This document shows, piece by piece, positions 1 through 7,558 of a stretch of DNA of 23,803 nucleotides; the stretch's first letter is position 1, and the number at the start of each line of letters is the position of its first letter. The stretch lies in NCBI GenBank assembly GCA_019347595.1, contig JAHWLA010000011.1, positions 1 to 23,803 on the forward strand, given 5' to 3'. The notes under the pieces were generated by a model. That model did no database searches, was not told the DNA's origin, and saw only the letters and a program-made list of their open reading frames with translations. The position numbers were made by a program, and so were the translations under genes. The DNA is from Actinomycetota bacterium. Lineage in GTDB: Bacteria; Actinomycetota; Acidimicrobiia; Acidimicrobiales; JAHWLA01.

Positions 1-1016
1 AGGAACGCAGCCCACATCTGGAGGATGGCGTCGGGAAAGCCGAACTCGAAGATCCCGCCCGTGATGGTAGGAAACGTCGACTGGCTGCCAACCTCGATCT
101 TCCCCCAGACCTGCTCGCCGTCCACCACACGCATGCGCCAGAGGGCCTTGGCGTTGCTGGTCGAAAAGGACACGCCGCCGTTCATGCCGAGCACGCGGAA
201 GTAGAACGAGTTCTTCTCTCCGGGCTTGATGCGCTTCTGTTCGAGCGTCAACGGGAACTGCGCGCCGGCGCCGTCGTCGACCCGGCACAGCAGGGTGGCG
301 TTCTCGAAGGTGTCGCACGTGGCGAGCTCGTCCGACCCGGTCGCGGTCGGGCGGGAGGGTACGAGATCCTGCAGGACGGCATAGACCGACGTCGGCGCCC
401 ACCCGAGGCGAAGTGGCATGTGGAGGCTGTGCATCCCGAGGTCGCCCATCACGCCGATGGCGCCGCACGTCTCCACGCGGCGTTTCCAGTTGATCGGTTT
501 GGCGAGGTCGAGATCGCTGGAGTGCAACAGGCCGCAGCCTGCCTCGATGATGCGACCGAGCTCGCCTGACGCGGCGATGGCGGCCGCATGTTGCGCCGCC
601 GGGTAGAACGGCATCTCACTCGAGCACCGGACGAACACATCGGGCCGGTCCTCCAGCGCGGCGTTGATGCGCTCGGCGGCAGCCAGGTCGATGCCGAACG
701 GCTTCTCGCCGAGGAAGTCCTTCCCCGCCTCGATGCAATCGAGGTAGAGCCGCTCGTGCAGGTGGTGGGGGACGGCGACGTACAGCACGTCGACGCCGGG
801 GTCGTCGAGCAGCACGCGATAGTCGGTCGTCGTCACCTTCACCGACGGGAGCCGTTGGAACCACGGGAGCATGTCGGGGTTGGCGTCGCACACGTGGGTG
901 AGACGGGGAACGACGGGATGGTCGACGAGTGCGTGCCAGCGGCCGATCGCCGACGCCAGCTCCTTGCCCATCAGGCCACCGCCGACGATCCCGACGTTGA
1001 CCGGTATCGCCGTCAT
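1..1016 (-). CDS. Gfo/Idh/MocA-family oxidoreductase (C-terminus beyond left edge)
   Basis: The reverse strand is open from ATG at 1016 to the edge, giving 338 residues without the C-terminal end. Residues 8-17 carry the Rossmann dinucleotide motif GxGxxG (G12, G14, G17), and residues 104-106 are the family's EKP signature, whose Lys is the usual catalytic/binding residue. Family members are NAD(P)-dependent sugar or polyol dehydrogenases, with a Rossmann N-terminal half and an alpha/beta C-terminal half. The start ATG overlaps the stop of the upstream aldolase gene by four bases (ATGA), so the two are probably translationally coupled. That places this enzyme in the LacI-type regulated sugar locus. 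The exact substrate cannot be told. The family call is firm; the catabolic role is inferred from neighbours. Confidence 0.9.
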   Translation of the reverse strand, partial: MTAIPVNVGIVGGGLMGKELASAIGRWHALVDHPVVPRLTHVCDANPDMLPWFQRLPSVKVTTTDYRVLLDDPGVDVLYVAVPHHLHERLYLDCIEAGKDFLGEKPFGIDLAAAERINAALEDRPDVFVRCSSEMPFYPAAQHAAAIAASGELGRIIEAGCGLLHSSDLDLAKPINWKRRVETCGAIGVMGDLGMHSLHMPLRLGWAPTSVYAVLQDLVPSRPTATGSDELATCDTFENATLLCRVDDGAGAQFPLTLEQKRIKPGEKNSFYFRVLGMNGGVSFSTSNAKALWRMRVVDGEQVWGKIEVGSQSTFPTITGGIFEFGFPDAILQMWAAF

Positions 1017-1846
1017 CCCGCCGTCACCAGCTCGAGCGCTTTCTCGGCGGTGAGCCCGTCGTGCAGCATGGCCATGAGCGCGGTGGTGATGGCGGCGGGT
1101 GTCGGGTGCTGCACGATGTTGCGGCCGTAGACGATCCCCGCCGCCCCCTGGGCGAGCAGCGCCTCGGTCCGGGCCAGCAGCTCCTCGTCGCTGACGCGGC
1201 CGCCACCGCGAACGAGCAGCGGCACGTGTCCGGCCTGCACCACGAGGTGGTAGTCCTCGACGTTGTCGGTGGGGTCGGCCTTGATGAGGTCGGCGCCGAG
1301 CTCACGAGCCTGGCGCACGAGGGCGACGACCTTCTGCGTCTCGCCGTCGACCATGTAGCCGCCCGCCACTGTGTTGTCCCGCATTACCAACGGCTCGATC
1401 ATGAGCGGCATGGCGTAGCGGTCGCATTCGCGCCGGAGCTCCATGATGTTGGCGATGCACGCCTCCCGCACGTCGGGCCTGCCCGGGAGGTGGAGCAGGT
1501 TCACGACGACGCAGGAGGCGTCGAGGCGGACCGCCTGCTCGACGGCATCCGGGAACACGCGCGAGAAGATGTAAGCGTCGAGCGGGTTGCCGTAGGCGTT
1601 GGCGACATCGGTGCGGAGCACGAGGGCGGGCTTGGCTTTGCCGGGAACGGCCTGGAGCAGCGGCGCCTGACCGGGCGTCAGCTGCACGGCGTCCGGGGCT
1701 GCAGCGACGAGCCGCGCCACCGCCGAAGGCATGTCCTCGATGCCCGCGATGAAGGCCGCTTCCCCGAAGAAGCCATGGTCGACGGCGACATCGAGGCACC
1801 GTCCTGACGTCGGGTTGAACAACCGGTTCAGTCGGTAGTCGATCAC
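1013..1846 (-). CDS. Class I aldolase, DeoC/FbaB (DhnA/LsrF-like) family
   Basis: A 277-residue TIM-barrel aldolase-like protein. Visible landmarks are an early DHG motif (residues 23-25), a LIKADPT segment with a Lys (K189) where class I aldolases form the Schiff base, and late phosphate-gripping loops (RGGGR at 213-217 and GIVYGRN at 237-243). These fit the fructose-bisphosphate aldolase class I / LsrF group, which cleaves phosphorylated ketoses. Translation begins at GTG 1846. No Shine-Dalgarno is seen; a TTGACA-N17-TTCACT promoter places the transcript start about two bases upstream, so the mRNA is probably leaderless or nearly so. The gene is divergent from the PfkB kinase across a perfect palindrome and overlaps the downstream oxidoreductase by four bases. 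A role in splitting the kinase product is an inference. Confidence 0.85.
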   Translation of the reverse strand: MIDYRLNRLFNPTSGRCLDVAVDHGFFGEAAFIAGIEDMPSAVARLVAAAPDAVQLTPGQAPLLQAVPGKAKPALVLRTDVANAYGNPLDAYIFSRVFPDAVEQAVRLDASCVVVNLLHLPGRPDVREACIANIMELRRECDRYAMPLMIEPLVMRDNTVAGGYMVDGETQKVVALVRQARELGADLIKADPTDNVEDYHLVVQAGHVPLLVRGGGRVSDEELLARTEALLAQGAAGIVYGRNIVQHPTPAAITTALMAMLHDGLTAEKALELVTAG

Positions 1847-1854
1847 GGGCGCAC

Positions 1855-1883
1855 AGTGAACTTGCTTTTGACAACGTTGTCAA
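1855..1883 (-). promoter_or_regulatory. Predicted sigma-A-type promoter of the aldolase-oxidoreductase operon
   Basis: On the reverse strand, TTGACA (1883-1878) is followed after exactly 17 bases by TTCACT (1860-1855). Transcription would start near 1848, two bases ahead of the GTG start at 1846. The -35 box lies inside the palindromic operator, so repressor binding would block polymerase. This is a sequence match only. Confidence 0.6.
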
Positions 1884-1884
1884 A
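1867..1884. promoter_or_regulatory. LacI-type operator, 18-bp perfect palindrome, in the aldolase/kinase divergent promoter
   Basis: TTTGACAACGTTGTCAAA is a perfect palindrome with the central CG typical of LacI-family operators. It lies between divergent genes. Its 14-bp core, TGACAACGTTGTCA, recurs exactly at 6143-6156 ahead of the GH32 gene, and a two-base variant lies at 5002-5015 ahead of the LacI-family gene. The probable ligand is that regulator. Confidence 0.85.
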
Positions 1885-1890
1885 TACGCT
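1885..1890 (+). promoter_or_regulatory. Possible -10 box of the PfkB kinase operon
   Basis: TACGCT fits the actinobacterial TANNNT -10 pattern. A start of transcription seven bases downstream would fall on the A of the kinase ATG at 1897, giving a leaderless transcript. The operator covers the -35 region. No good -35 hexamer at normal spacing is visible, so this is tentative. Confidence 0.4.
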
Positions 1891-1896
1891 GAGGGC

Positions 1897-2991
1897 ATGG
1901 GAGCGGCCAGGCCTCGAGGAGATGTCGTCGTCGCCGGGCACCTCTGTGTCGACCTGATCCCGTCGCTCAGCGGTGTGCCGACGATCACGCCGGGCCAGCT
2001 GACCGACGTCGGACCGCTCACCGTGCGAGCGGGGGGGTGCGTCGGCAACACCGGACTGGACCTCGCCGCCCTGGGGGCGCCTGTGCGACTGGCGGGCGCC
2101 GTGGGCGGGGACGATCTCGGACGCCTCCTCCTCGAGTTGCTCGACCGCCCCAACGTCGATGCTTCCGGAGTTCGTGTCGTGGCGTCGCCCACGTCCTACA
2201 GCGTCGTGGTCCAGCCGCCCCGAGACGACCGCGCGTTTTGGCACCACGTCGGAGCCAACGAGGCCTTCGACGTCTCGGCCGTCGACCTCGACGGGGCCGA
2301 CCTCCTGCACGTGGGGTACCCCAGCGCGCTGCCGTCTCTTTACGCCGACGGTGGCGATTCGTTGTGCCGCGTGCTCGCCGAGGCGTCCCGCCGAGGCATC
2401 ACCACCTGCGTCGACCTGGCCACCTTCGACGCCGACTCCGGTGCGTCGGCCGTCGACTGGCCGCGGCTCATCGACGGGGTGGTGCGGCACGTCGATGTCC
2501 TGACCGCGTCGCTCGACGATCTCCACTGCGCCTTCGGCGGCTCGCCGGCCGACCCCGTGTCGTGGGCGGCCGACCTCATCGGAGCGGGCGCGGCGGCGGT
2601 GCTGCTCAAAGCAGATGCCGACGGCCTCTACCTCGTCACGGCCGACGACCGTCGTCTGTCTCGGGCAGGCGAGCGGCTGCGGCGCACCGCGGGCGCGTGG
2701 GCGGGACAGGACTTGTGGGCGCCCAGCATCGACGTCGACCTTGTAAGCACCGCCGGCGCCGGCGACGCCGCTGTGGCCGGGTTCCTCTACGGCCTGTCGT
2801 GCGACCTGCCGCCGCATGAAGCGCTTTGCGCCGCGTCGATGGCGGCGGCCGCCCGGATCAGCAGCCACAACCGCCTGCCTGCGTGGGCAGATGTCGCCGA
2901 TCGTTTCTCCGCCGCGAGTGCGGTCGTCAGCCCCACCACGTGGCCGCCGCCCGGCTCGACGCGCCTGTCCACCATGCCCGCGCTCAGCTGA
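1897..2991 (+). CDS. PfkB-family sugar kinase
   Basis: A 364-residue ribokinase/fructokinase-fold protein. The N-terminus has the beta-strand and sugar-binding segment (GHLCVDLIP, about residues 14-22). Residues 46-54 are the PfkB signature 1 region (AGGCVGNTG), and residues 287-290 are the GAGD anion-hole motif with D290 as catalytic base. The start at ATG 1897 is set by the operator and -10 box just upstream; a weak GAGGG lies too close to act as a normal Shine-Dalgarno. It is the first gene of a rightward pair with the M28-like gene (29-base gap). Given the GH32 enzyme and ketose isomerase in the same putative regulon, a ketose such as fructose is a reasonable substrate, but PfkB specificity cannot be read from sequence by eye. 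Confidence 0.88.
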   Translation: MGAARPRGDVVVAGHLCVDLIPSLSGVPTITPGQLTDVGPLTVRAGGCVGNTGLDLAALGAPVRLAGAVGGDDLGRLLLELLDRPNVDASGVRVVASPTSYSVVVQPPRDDRAFWHHVGANEAFDVSAVDLDGADLLHVGYPSALPSLYADGGDSLCRVLAEASRRGITTCVDLATFDADSGASAVDWPRLIDGVVRHVDVLTASLDDLHCAFGGSPADPVSWAADLIGAGAAAVLLKADADGLYLVTADDRRLSRAGERLRRTAGAWAGQDLWAPSIDVDLVSTAGAGDAAVAGFLYGLSCDLPPHEALCAASMAAAARISSHNRLPAWADVADRFSAASAVVSPTTWPPPGSTRLSTMPALS

Positions 2992-3020
2992 GCGTCCCCA
3001 GACGGAGGCAACCCCCGCAC

Positions 3021-4436
3021 ATGAACGTGACATCGACGAACTTCCCGACGGGGCTCGACGCGGCCGCGGTACCGAGCGATGACGAGATCTTCTCGTGGGT
3101 CGAGCAGATCTGTCGCAAGGGGGTGCGTCGGCCCGGATACGCAGCCGACACATGGGTTGAGAAATATGCCGTCGACCTCTTCACCTCGTTGGGGATGGAA
3201 GTCGGGCGGGAGCCGGTGCACGTCCGCCGCTGGGACCCGATCGTGTGGTGGCTGCGCGCAACCACGTCATCCGGTGAGACTACCGAGCTCGAGTGCCATC
3301 CGGTGCCGTTGTGCGCCTCGGGCGACATCCGCGGGGAGCTCGCCGCCTTCGACCACATGCGGCCCGAAGCGGTCGAGGGGCGCGCGTCGCTGTACGACGT
3401 CAACCTCCTGTCCGTGCCGCCTGCGATGTACGCGGCATTCGGCAGCGTCCCGGCCGATCTCAGCGGTCGCGTCATCGACCCCGACGGCACGTTCGACAAC
3501 GAGTTGCAGATGCTTCCGTTCTCCGCCGACCTCCATCGGATGGTGGAGCCCACGATCGAGGCGGGCGGGGCGGCGTTCATCGGCAACCTGGCGAACTACC
3601 CGGGGGGCTCCTGCCGGTACTACGTCCCCTACGACAACATCGAGCGCCCCATCCCCGGCGTGTGGGTCGGTCGCGCCGCGGGCGCCTGGCTCCACGAGAA
3701 GCTGGCGGAGGGTCCGGTGTCGATCCACCTGCACGTGGAGACACGGATCTCGGACGCCACATCCTGGACCATCGTCGGCGAACTGCCCGGCCCCGACGAC
3801 GAAGTCGTCATGATCGGCTCCCACCACGACGGCCCGTGGTCGTCGGCCGTCGAGGACGCCTCGGGCGTGGCCCTCGTCTTCGCCCAGGCGAAGTTCTGGG
3901 CGAGCCAGCCGGCGGAGCGACGGCCGCACCGGATGCAGTTCGTCCTCCAAGCGGGCCACATGTATGACGGCGCCGGCCTTCGCGCCTACATCAAGGCTCA
4001 TGGCGAGGAGCTTCCGAACATCGTGCTGGAGGTTCACCTGGAGCACGCCGCGCTGGACTTCGAGGAGCGCGACGGGCACGTCGTGTCCAAGGGCCAGTGC
4101 GCCCCGCGGTGGTGGTTCGTCAGCCGCAACCCGCACCTCGAAGCGGCCGTCTGCGAGGCGCTGGCGACGGAGCGCCTCAACCGTTCGATGGTCCTCGCCC
4201 CCGATTCCATCGGCGCCCACCCGACGACCGATGGCGGCTTCTACCACCTCGAGGGGGTGCCGGTGTGCCAGTTTCTCGCCGCCCCGTTCTACCTCTTCGA
4301 CGCCATCGACACGCCCGACAAGATCGACCGGGACAACCTCGCCAACCTCACCCGGGCGACCATCCGGATCGTGGACTCGACGCAGGGCGTGTCCGCCGCC
4401 GAGATGCGCGCAGGCATCGTCACGCCCGCGACCTGA
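3021..4436 (+). CDS. M28-fold metallohydrolase-like protein lacking the usual Glu-Glu pair
   Basis: A 471-residue protein; ATG 3021 is preceded by GGAGG at 3004-3008 (12-base spacing), although the frame is open further upstream. The C-terminal half (from about residue 245) resembles M28 aminopeptidases: GSHHDGP (H268/D270) matches the first zinc ligand motif, EDASGVA (D279) matches the bridging Asp, and a Glu-rich LEVHLEH segment follows (residues 336-342). Where M28 enzymes carry the catalytic and metal-binding Glu-Glu pair (gEExGLxGS), this protein reads AGHMYDGAGLRAY (residues 311-323), so the general base is missing or replaced, perhaps by H313. The middle region (about 180-240) resembles the lid or PA-like insert of M28 relatives. 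No signal peptide is visible, so it is probably cytoplasmic. It sits in a sugar operon behind a PfkB kinase, so an amide or ester substrate linked to a sugar is possible. Function is uncertain. Confidence 0.75.
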   Translation: MNVTSTNFPTGLDAAAVPSDDEIFSWVEQICRKGVRRPGYAADTWVEKYAVDLFTSLGMEVGREPVHVRRWDPIVWWLRATTSSGETTELECHPVPLCASGDIRGELAAFDHMRPEAVEGRASLYDVNLLSVPPAMYAAFGSVPADLSGRVIDPDGTFDNELQMLPFSADLHRMVEPTIEAGGAAFIGNLANYPGGSCRYYVPYDNIERPIPGVWVGRAAGAWLHEKLAEGPVSIHLHVETRISDATSWTIVGELPGPDDEVVMIGSHHDGPWSSAVEDASGVALVFAQAKFWASQPAERRPHRMQFVLQAGHMYDGAGLRAYIKAHGEELPNIVLEVHLEHAALDFEERDGHVVSKGQCAPRWWFVSRNPHLEAAVCEALATERLNRSMVLAPDSIGAHPTTDGGFYHLEGVPVCQFLAAPFYLFDAIDTPDKIDRDNLANLTRATIRIVDSTQGVSAAEMRAGIVTPAT

Positions 4437-4444
4437 GTGGCGCG

Positions 4445-4984
4445 CTACGCCGAATCGGCGACGACCGTGGCGCGCCGGATGGCCGGGTCGCTGAAGACGT
4501 CGAGGTCGTCTCGGCTCTGCGTCGAGAACTCGGTGATCACGGCGCCCTCTGGCCCGGCCTGGAACCAGTGGAGCGTGTCAGGCGGGATTGTGTGCTGGTC
4601 GCCGGGCCGGAGCACGATCTCGTGCCACACCGTGAACACGCCGTCGGGCCGGCACTGCGGTTCGGGCGTGGGTGGCCCTTCGGTGTAGAGGTAGACGGTT
4701 CCCGCCCGGCAGCGGAACGTCTCCTCCTTGCCGGGAGCGCCGCCGAACGGCGGGTGCCGGTGCTCGGGGCACGTCTGATGCGGAAAGAGCACGAGCTCCT
4801 TGGCGCAGACCCGCTCGGTGTTGACGTAGGTCAGGATCTGGACGCCGATGCGGTCGAGCTGCGACAGCCCGCAGTCGGCCACTTCGAGCGAACGTTGCTC
4901 GTCGGGGGTGAGGACCACCCCGGCGGCGTCGAGCATCGCGACTACCCGCGCCCTCGCGGCTTCGAGCTGCTCCTGCGTGATCAC
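4445..4984 (-). CDS. D-lyxose ketol-isomerase-type cupin (YdaE-like)
   Basis: A 179-residue single-domain cupin. The metal site is visible as CPEHRHP (H75, H77), KEETF (E88) and TLHWFQAGPEG (H139), the pattern of the D-lyxose/D-mannose isomerase family, which interconverts aldoses and ketoses (D-lyxose/D-xylulose and D-mannose/D-fructose) with a divalent metal. The N-terminal ITQEQLEAAR and the QILTYVNTERVCAKEL segment also fit. The longer reading frame beginning at 5302 is a shadow of the regulator. GTG 4984 was chosen because a TACTAT -10 box lies at 5001-4996, directly upstream, and an operator at 5002-5015 precedes it. The gene ends eight bases from the convergent M28-like gene. In this locus a mannose/fructose or lyxose/xylulose step is the natural role. 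Confidence 0.82.
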   Translation of the reverse strand: MITQEQLEAARARVVAMLDAAGVVLTPDEQRSLEVADCGLSQLDRIGVQILTYVNTERVCAKELVLFPHQTCPEHRHPPFGGAPGKEETFRCRAGTVYLYTEGPPTPEPQCRPDGVFTVWHEIVLRPGDQHTIPPDTLHWFQAGPEGAVITEFSTQSRDDLDVFSDPAIRRATVVADSA

Positions 4985-4995
4985 CGGGTTCAACG

Positions 4996-5002
4996 ATAGT
5001 AT
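4996..5002. promoter_or_regulatory. Overlapping -10 boxes for the isomerase (-) and LacI regulator (+)
   Basis: The heptamer ATAGTAT reads TACTAT on the reverse strand (5001-4996) and TAGTAT on the forward strand (4997-5002); both fit TANNNT. Recognisable -35 boxes are lacking on both sides. The adjacent palindrome at 5002-5015 would cover the upstream side of the leftward promoter and the start region of the rightward one. Confidence 0.45.
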
Positions 5003-5015
5003 GACATCGATGTCA
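5002..5015. promoter_or_regulatory. LacI-type operator between isomerase and regulator genes
   Basis: TGACATCGATGTCA is a perfect 14-bp palindrome. It matches the other two sites of the locus except for one symmetrical change (AACGTT to ATCGAT), so the shared pattern is TGACAWCGWTGTCA. Its position between the divergent isomerase and regulator genes suggests autoregulation together with control of the isomerase. Confidence 0.75.
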
Positions 5016-5048
5016 CGACAGCGCGGTGGGGTGGAAGCCGAGGATCGG

Positions 5049-6092
5049 ATGAACCGCACGCGGGACACCGACGCCAACGGCCAACGACGGCCGACGATGC
5101 GCGACGTCGCGAACATGGCGGGCGTCAGCCTCAAGACGGTGTCGCGTGCGATCAACGGCGAGCCCCATCTCAGCCCGGCGACGCTGGAACGCGTGCTCGC
5201 GGCCGTGGAGGAGCTCGGGTTCCGCCGCAACGACATGGCGCGTGATCTTCGGTCCGGCGGCGCCTCCGCCACCATCGGGCTCGTCATTGAGGACGTGAGC
5301 AACCCCTTCTACTCCGTGGTGATGCGAGCGGTGGAAGAGGTCGCCCGCGAGCGCAACGTCCTCGTCATCGCCGGAAGCTCCGAAGAGGACGCCGACGTCG
5401 AGCGCGAGCTGGTGGGCAGCCTCTGCGGCCGCCGCGTCGACGGCCTCCTCATCGTCCCCGCGGGACGAGACCACCGGTACCTGCTGCCCGAGATGGCCAT
5501 GGGAACGGCGGTGGTGTTCCTCGACCGTCCGCCCGCGGGCGTGAAGGCCGATACCGTCGTGGTCGACAACGTCGGCGGGGCCGAGCAGGGGGTCGCCCAT
5601 CTCCTCGCCGCCGGCCACCGGCGGATCGGCTTCATCGGGGACCGCCCCGACATCTACACCGTGCGTGAGCGGCTCAAGGGCTTCCGCCGGGGGATCGAAC
5701 GGGTCGGAGGCGCCGTCGACGAGCGGTACATCCGCCTCGACGTCCACACGCCCGACGCCGCCGAGCGCGCCGCCGCCGAGCTCCTCGGCTTGGCCAAGCC
5801 GCCGACGGCGCTGTTCCTCGTCAACAACCGCACGACGGTCGGTGTCGTGCGGCTGCTGGCGCACCACCCCGCCCCGGTCGACATCGTCGGCTTCGACGAC
5901 TTCGAGCTTGCCGACCTCTTGCCGTTCCCCATCACGCTGATCGCCCACGACGTGGCCGAGCTCGGCCGCCTCGGTGCCCAGCTCCTGTTCGACCGGCTCG
6001 ACGGCAAGACGTACCCGGTGCGCAAGGTCGTGGTGCCCACCACGCTCGTGCAGCGAGGCCTCCGGGCGCCGGTGGGCAGCGCTCTTTCCTGA
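5049..6092 (+). CDS. LacI-family transcriptional regulator
   Basis: A 347-residue protein of typical LacI length. The helix-turn-helix is at residues 17-37 (MRDVANMAGVSLKTVSRAIN), followed by the hinge (NDMARDLRSG, about 61-70) with the Leu that usually wedges into the central CG of the operator. A periplasmic-binding-protein-like effector domain runs from about 75 (TIGLVIEDVSNPFY) to the end, with the late IVGFDDFELADLL segment typical of the family. ATG 5049 follows GAGGA at 5040-5044; upstream in-frame ATGs at 5001 and 5010 lie on the operator and are less likely. Three matching palindromes, ahead of the aldolase/kinase pair, this gene and the GH32 gene, define a probable local regulon. 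The inducer is probably a free or phosphorylated sugar of the pathway. Confidence 0.93.
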   Translation: MNRTRDTDANGQRRPTMRDVANMAGVSLKTVSRAINGEPHLSPATLERVLAAVEELGFRRNDMARDLRSGGASATIGLVIEDVSNPFYSVVMRAVEEVARERNVLVIAGSSEEDADVERELVGSLCGRRVDGLLIVPAGRDHRYLLPEMAMGTAVVFLDRPPAGVKADTVVVDNVGGAEQGVAHLLAAGHRRIGFIGDRPDIYTVRERLKGFRRGIERVGGAVDERYIRLDVHTPDAAERAAAELLGLAKPPTALFLVNNRTTVGVVRLLAHHPAPVDIVGFDDFELADLLPFPITLIAHDVAELGRLGAQLLFDRLDGKTYPVRKVVVPTTLVQRGLRAPVGSALS

Positions 6093-6142
6093 TCGTCTCC
6101 GCTGCAGGCAGGGCCCGGGCCTTGCGTCGATGGGCACGTGTG

Positions 6143-6156
6143 TGACAACGTTGTCA
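6143..6156. promoter_or_regulatory. LacI-type operator immediately before the GH32 start codon
   Basis: TGACAACGTTGTCA is identical to the core of the site at 1867-1884. It ends two bases before ATG 6159 and leaves no room for a Shine-Dalgarno, so it either overlaps the promoter of a leaderless transcript or acts as a roadblock. It also argues against the upstream in-frame GTG at 6138 as the start, since that would put the operator inside the coding region. Confidence 0.85.
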
Positions 6157-6158
6157 GA

Positions 6159-7532
6159 ATGCCGCCGACCGTCGCCGACGCGTGCCGACCCGTGTACCAC
6201 TACTCGTCCGGCGGCTGGATGAACGACGTCATCCCATTCCACGACGGCGAGCGCCTCCACGTCTATTTCGACCACAACCCCGAGGCGGCCGAGTGGACCC
6301 GTTTCCACTGGGGGCACGCGGTGACCGACGACCTGGTGCACTGGTCGACGCTGCCGGTCGCCCTCTCCCCGCGTCCGGACGGCCCCGACGGCCTCGGGTG
6401 CTGGACGGGGGCCGTGTTCGCCACCCCCGACGGGTATGCCGCCGCGTACACCGGCATCCGGGCGTACCCGCCCCTCGACCAGACCCAGTGCCTGGCGCGC
6501 TCCGACGACCTCGTGCACTGGGAGCAATCGCCGACGGCGATCGTGTCCGAGCCGCCACCCGGCTACGGCGAGTGCTTTCGCGATCCGTACGTGTGGCGCG
6601 CCGACGACGGCGGGTGGCGCATGATCGTCGGCTCCACCGAAGAGCGTACGAACCGCGCCGCCGTCCTGTCTTACGGGTCCTCGGATCTCGAACGCTGGGA
6701 GTTCCTCGGGCCGCTCTTCGTGGCCACCGACGACAAGTTCGGCGCCATGAGCGAGTGCCCCGAGCTCTTCCCGCTGTCGGGTCGCATGGTGCTCGTGACG
6801 TCGCGCGGGACACCCGGCCTTGCCACCACGGCGATCCCGGCGCCGACGCTCGGCGTCCCCGGCGAACTCGACGCCGACGGGCGCTTCGTACCCGATGGCC
6901 CGGTCACGGTGTTCGACCCCGGTTTCTCCTATGCCGCCAAGTCGTTCCCCCTCGACGACCGCCGCGTGCAGTTCGCCTGGATGCGCGACCTTCGCGACCT
7001 CACCGACCGGAGGGAAAGCGGTTGGACGGGCGCGCTGTCCCTTCCGCGCGACCTCGTCGTCGGGCCGGACGGCGCCATCGGGGTGACGCCTGCCCGCGAG
7101 GTCGAGCAGCTCCGAGGGCGCCTCGTGCACGACGACGCGCTCGAGATCGGGCCCGACCGGTCGGAGATGCTCGCCCTCCAGAACCTCGCGTTCGAGGCAG
7201 TCGTCGAATTGGAGCGCCAGCCGCGGGGCCGCACGACCTTCCTCGTAGGCTGCGACGAGCGTGGCAACGGCGGGCTGCCCGTGGTAGTCGACTGGGACGC
7301 GGGCACGCTGGCGGGCAACGACGTCGGCGGCTTCGGCGACTCGGTGACCGTCCGCATCTTTGCCGACCGGTCCGCGGTCGAGGTCTTCGCGCTGGACAGC
7401 GTCACGACGCTGCACCACTACGAGCTGCCCGCCCAGCCGCGGTGCGCGGTGCTTGCAGAGGCGGGGGCCGTCGTGGGCCACATCACGGCTTGGGACCTCG
7501 CCGCGACGACGCTCTCCGCACCCCGTCACTGA
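6159..7532 (+). CDS. Glycoside hydrolase family 32 beta-fructosidase
   Basis: A 457-residue GH32 enzyme. All three catalytic landmarks are visible: WMND (residues 20-23, nucleophile D23), FRDP (140-143, transition-state D142) and SECPELF (198-204, acid/base E199). The WGHAVTDDLVHWSTLPVAL block (residues 51-69) is typical. The motif after the nucleophile is NDVIPF rather than the common NDPNG, so substrate preference may differ from invertase or levanase. A five-bladed propeller is expected in the first roughly 300 residues, with a beta-sandwich near the C-terminus. No signal peptide is seen, suggesting intracellular hydrolysis of an imported fructoside (sucrose, fructo-oligosaccharide or a sucrose-phosphate). 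The start at ATG 6159 is placed by the operator just upstream. It is probably repressed by the neighbouring LacI protein. Confidence 0.9.
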   Translation: MPPTVADACRPVYHYSSGGWMNDVIPFHDGERLHVYFDHNPEAAEWTRFHWGHAVTDDLVHWSTLPVALSPRPDGPDGLGCWTGAVFATPDGYAAAYTGIRAYPPLDQTQCLARSDDLVHWEQSPTAIVSEPPPGYGECFRDPYVWRADDGGWRMIVGSTEERTNRAAVLSYGSSDLERWEFLGPLFVATDDKFGAMSECPELFPLSGRMVLVTSRGTPGLATTAIPAPTLGVPGELDADGRFVPDGPVTVFDPGFSYAAKSFPLDDRRVQFAWMRDLRDLTDRRESGWTGALSLPRDLVVGPDGAIGVTPAREVEQLRGRLVHDDALEIGPDRSEMLALQNLAFEAVVELERQPRGRTTFLVGCDERGNGGLPVVVDWDAGTLAGNDVGGFGDSVTVRIFADRSAVEVFALDSVTTLHHYELPAQPRCAVLAEAGAVVGHITAWDLAATTLSAPRH

Positions 7533-7558
7533 CCACATCGTTCTCCAGGAGGTTCGTC

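Noticed and set aside
2826..3020. N-terminal extension of the M28-like protein to ATG 2826
   Set aside because: It overlaps the C-terminus of the PfkB kinase in another frame and is Arg/Pro-rich; ATG 3021 with GGAGG upstream is preferred.
4985..5302. N-terminal extension of the isomerase frame up to 5302
   Set aside because: This part is antisense to the regulator's DNA-binding domain, has Ser/Arg-rich shadow composition, and lies upstream of the apparent -10 box.
6138..6158. GTG 6138 as the GH32 start
   Set aside because: It would place the LacI operator inside the coding sequence and lacks a Shine-Dalgarno; ATG 6159 directly after the operator fits better.
5013..7538. An 841-residue reverse-strand reading frame opposite the LacI and GH32 genes
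   Set aside because: It mirrors two genes with clear family motifs, has the Arg/Val/His/Asp-rich makeup of an antisense shadow in high-GC DNA, and shows no domain motif.
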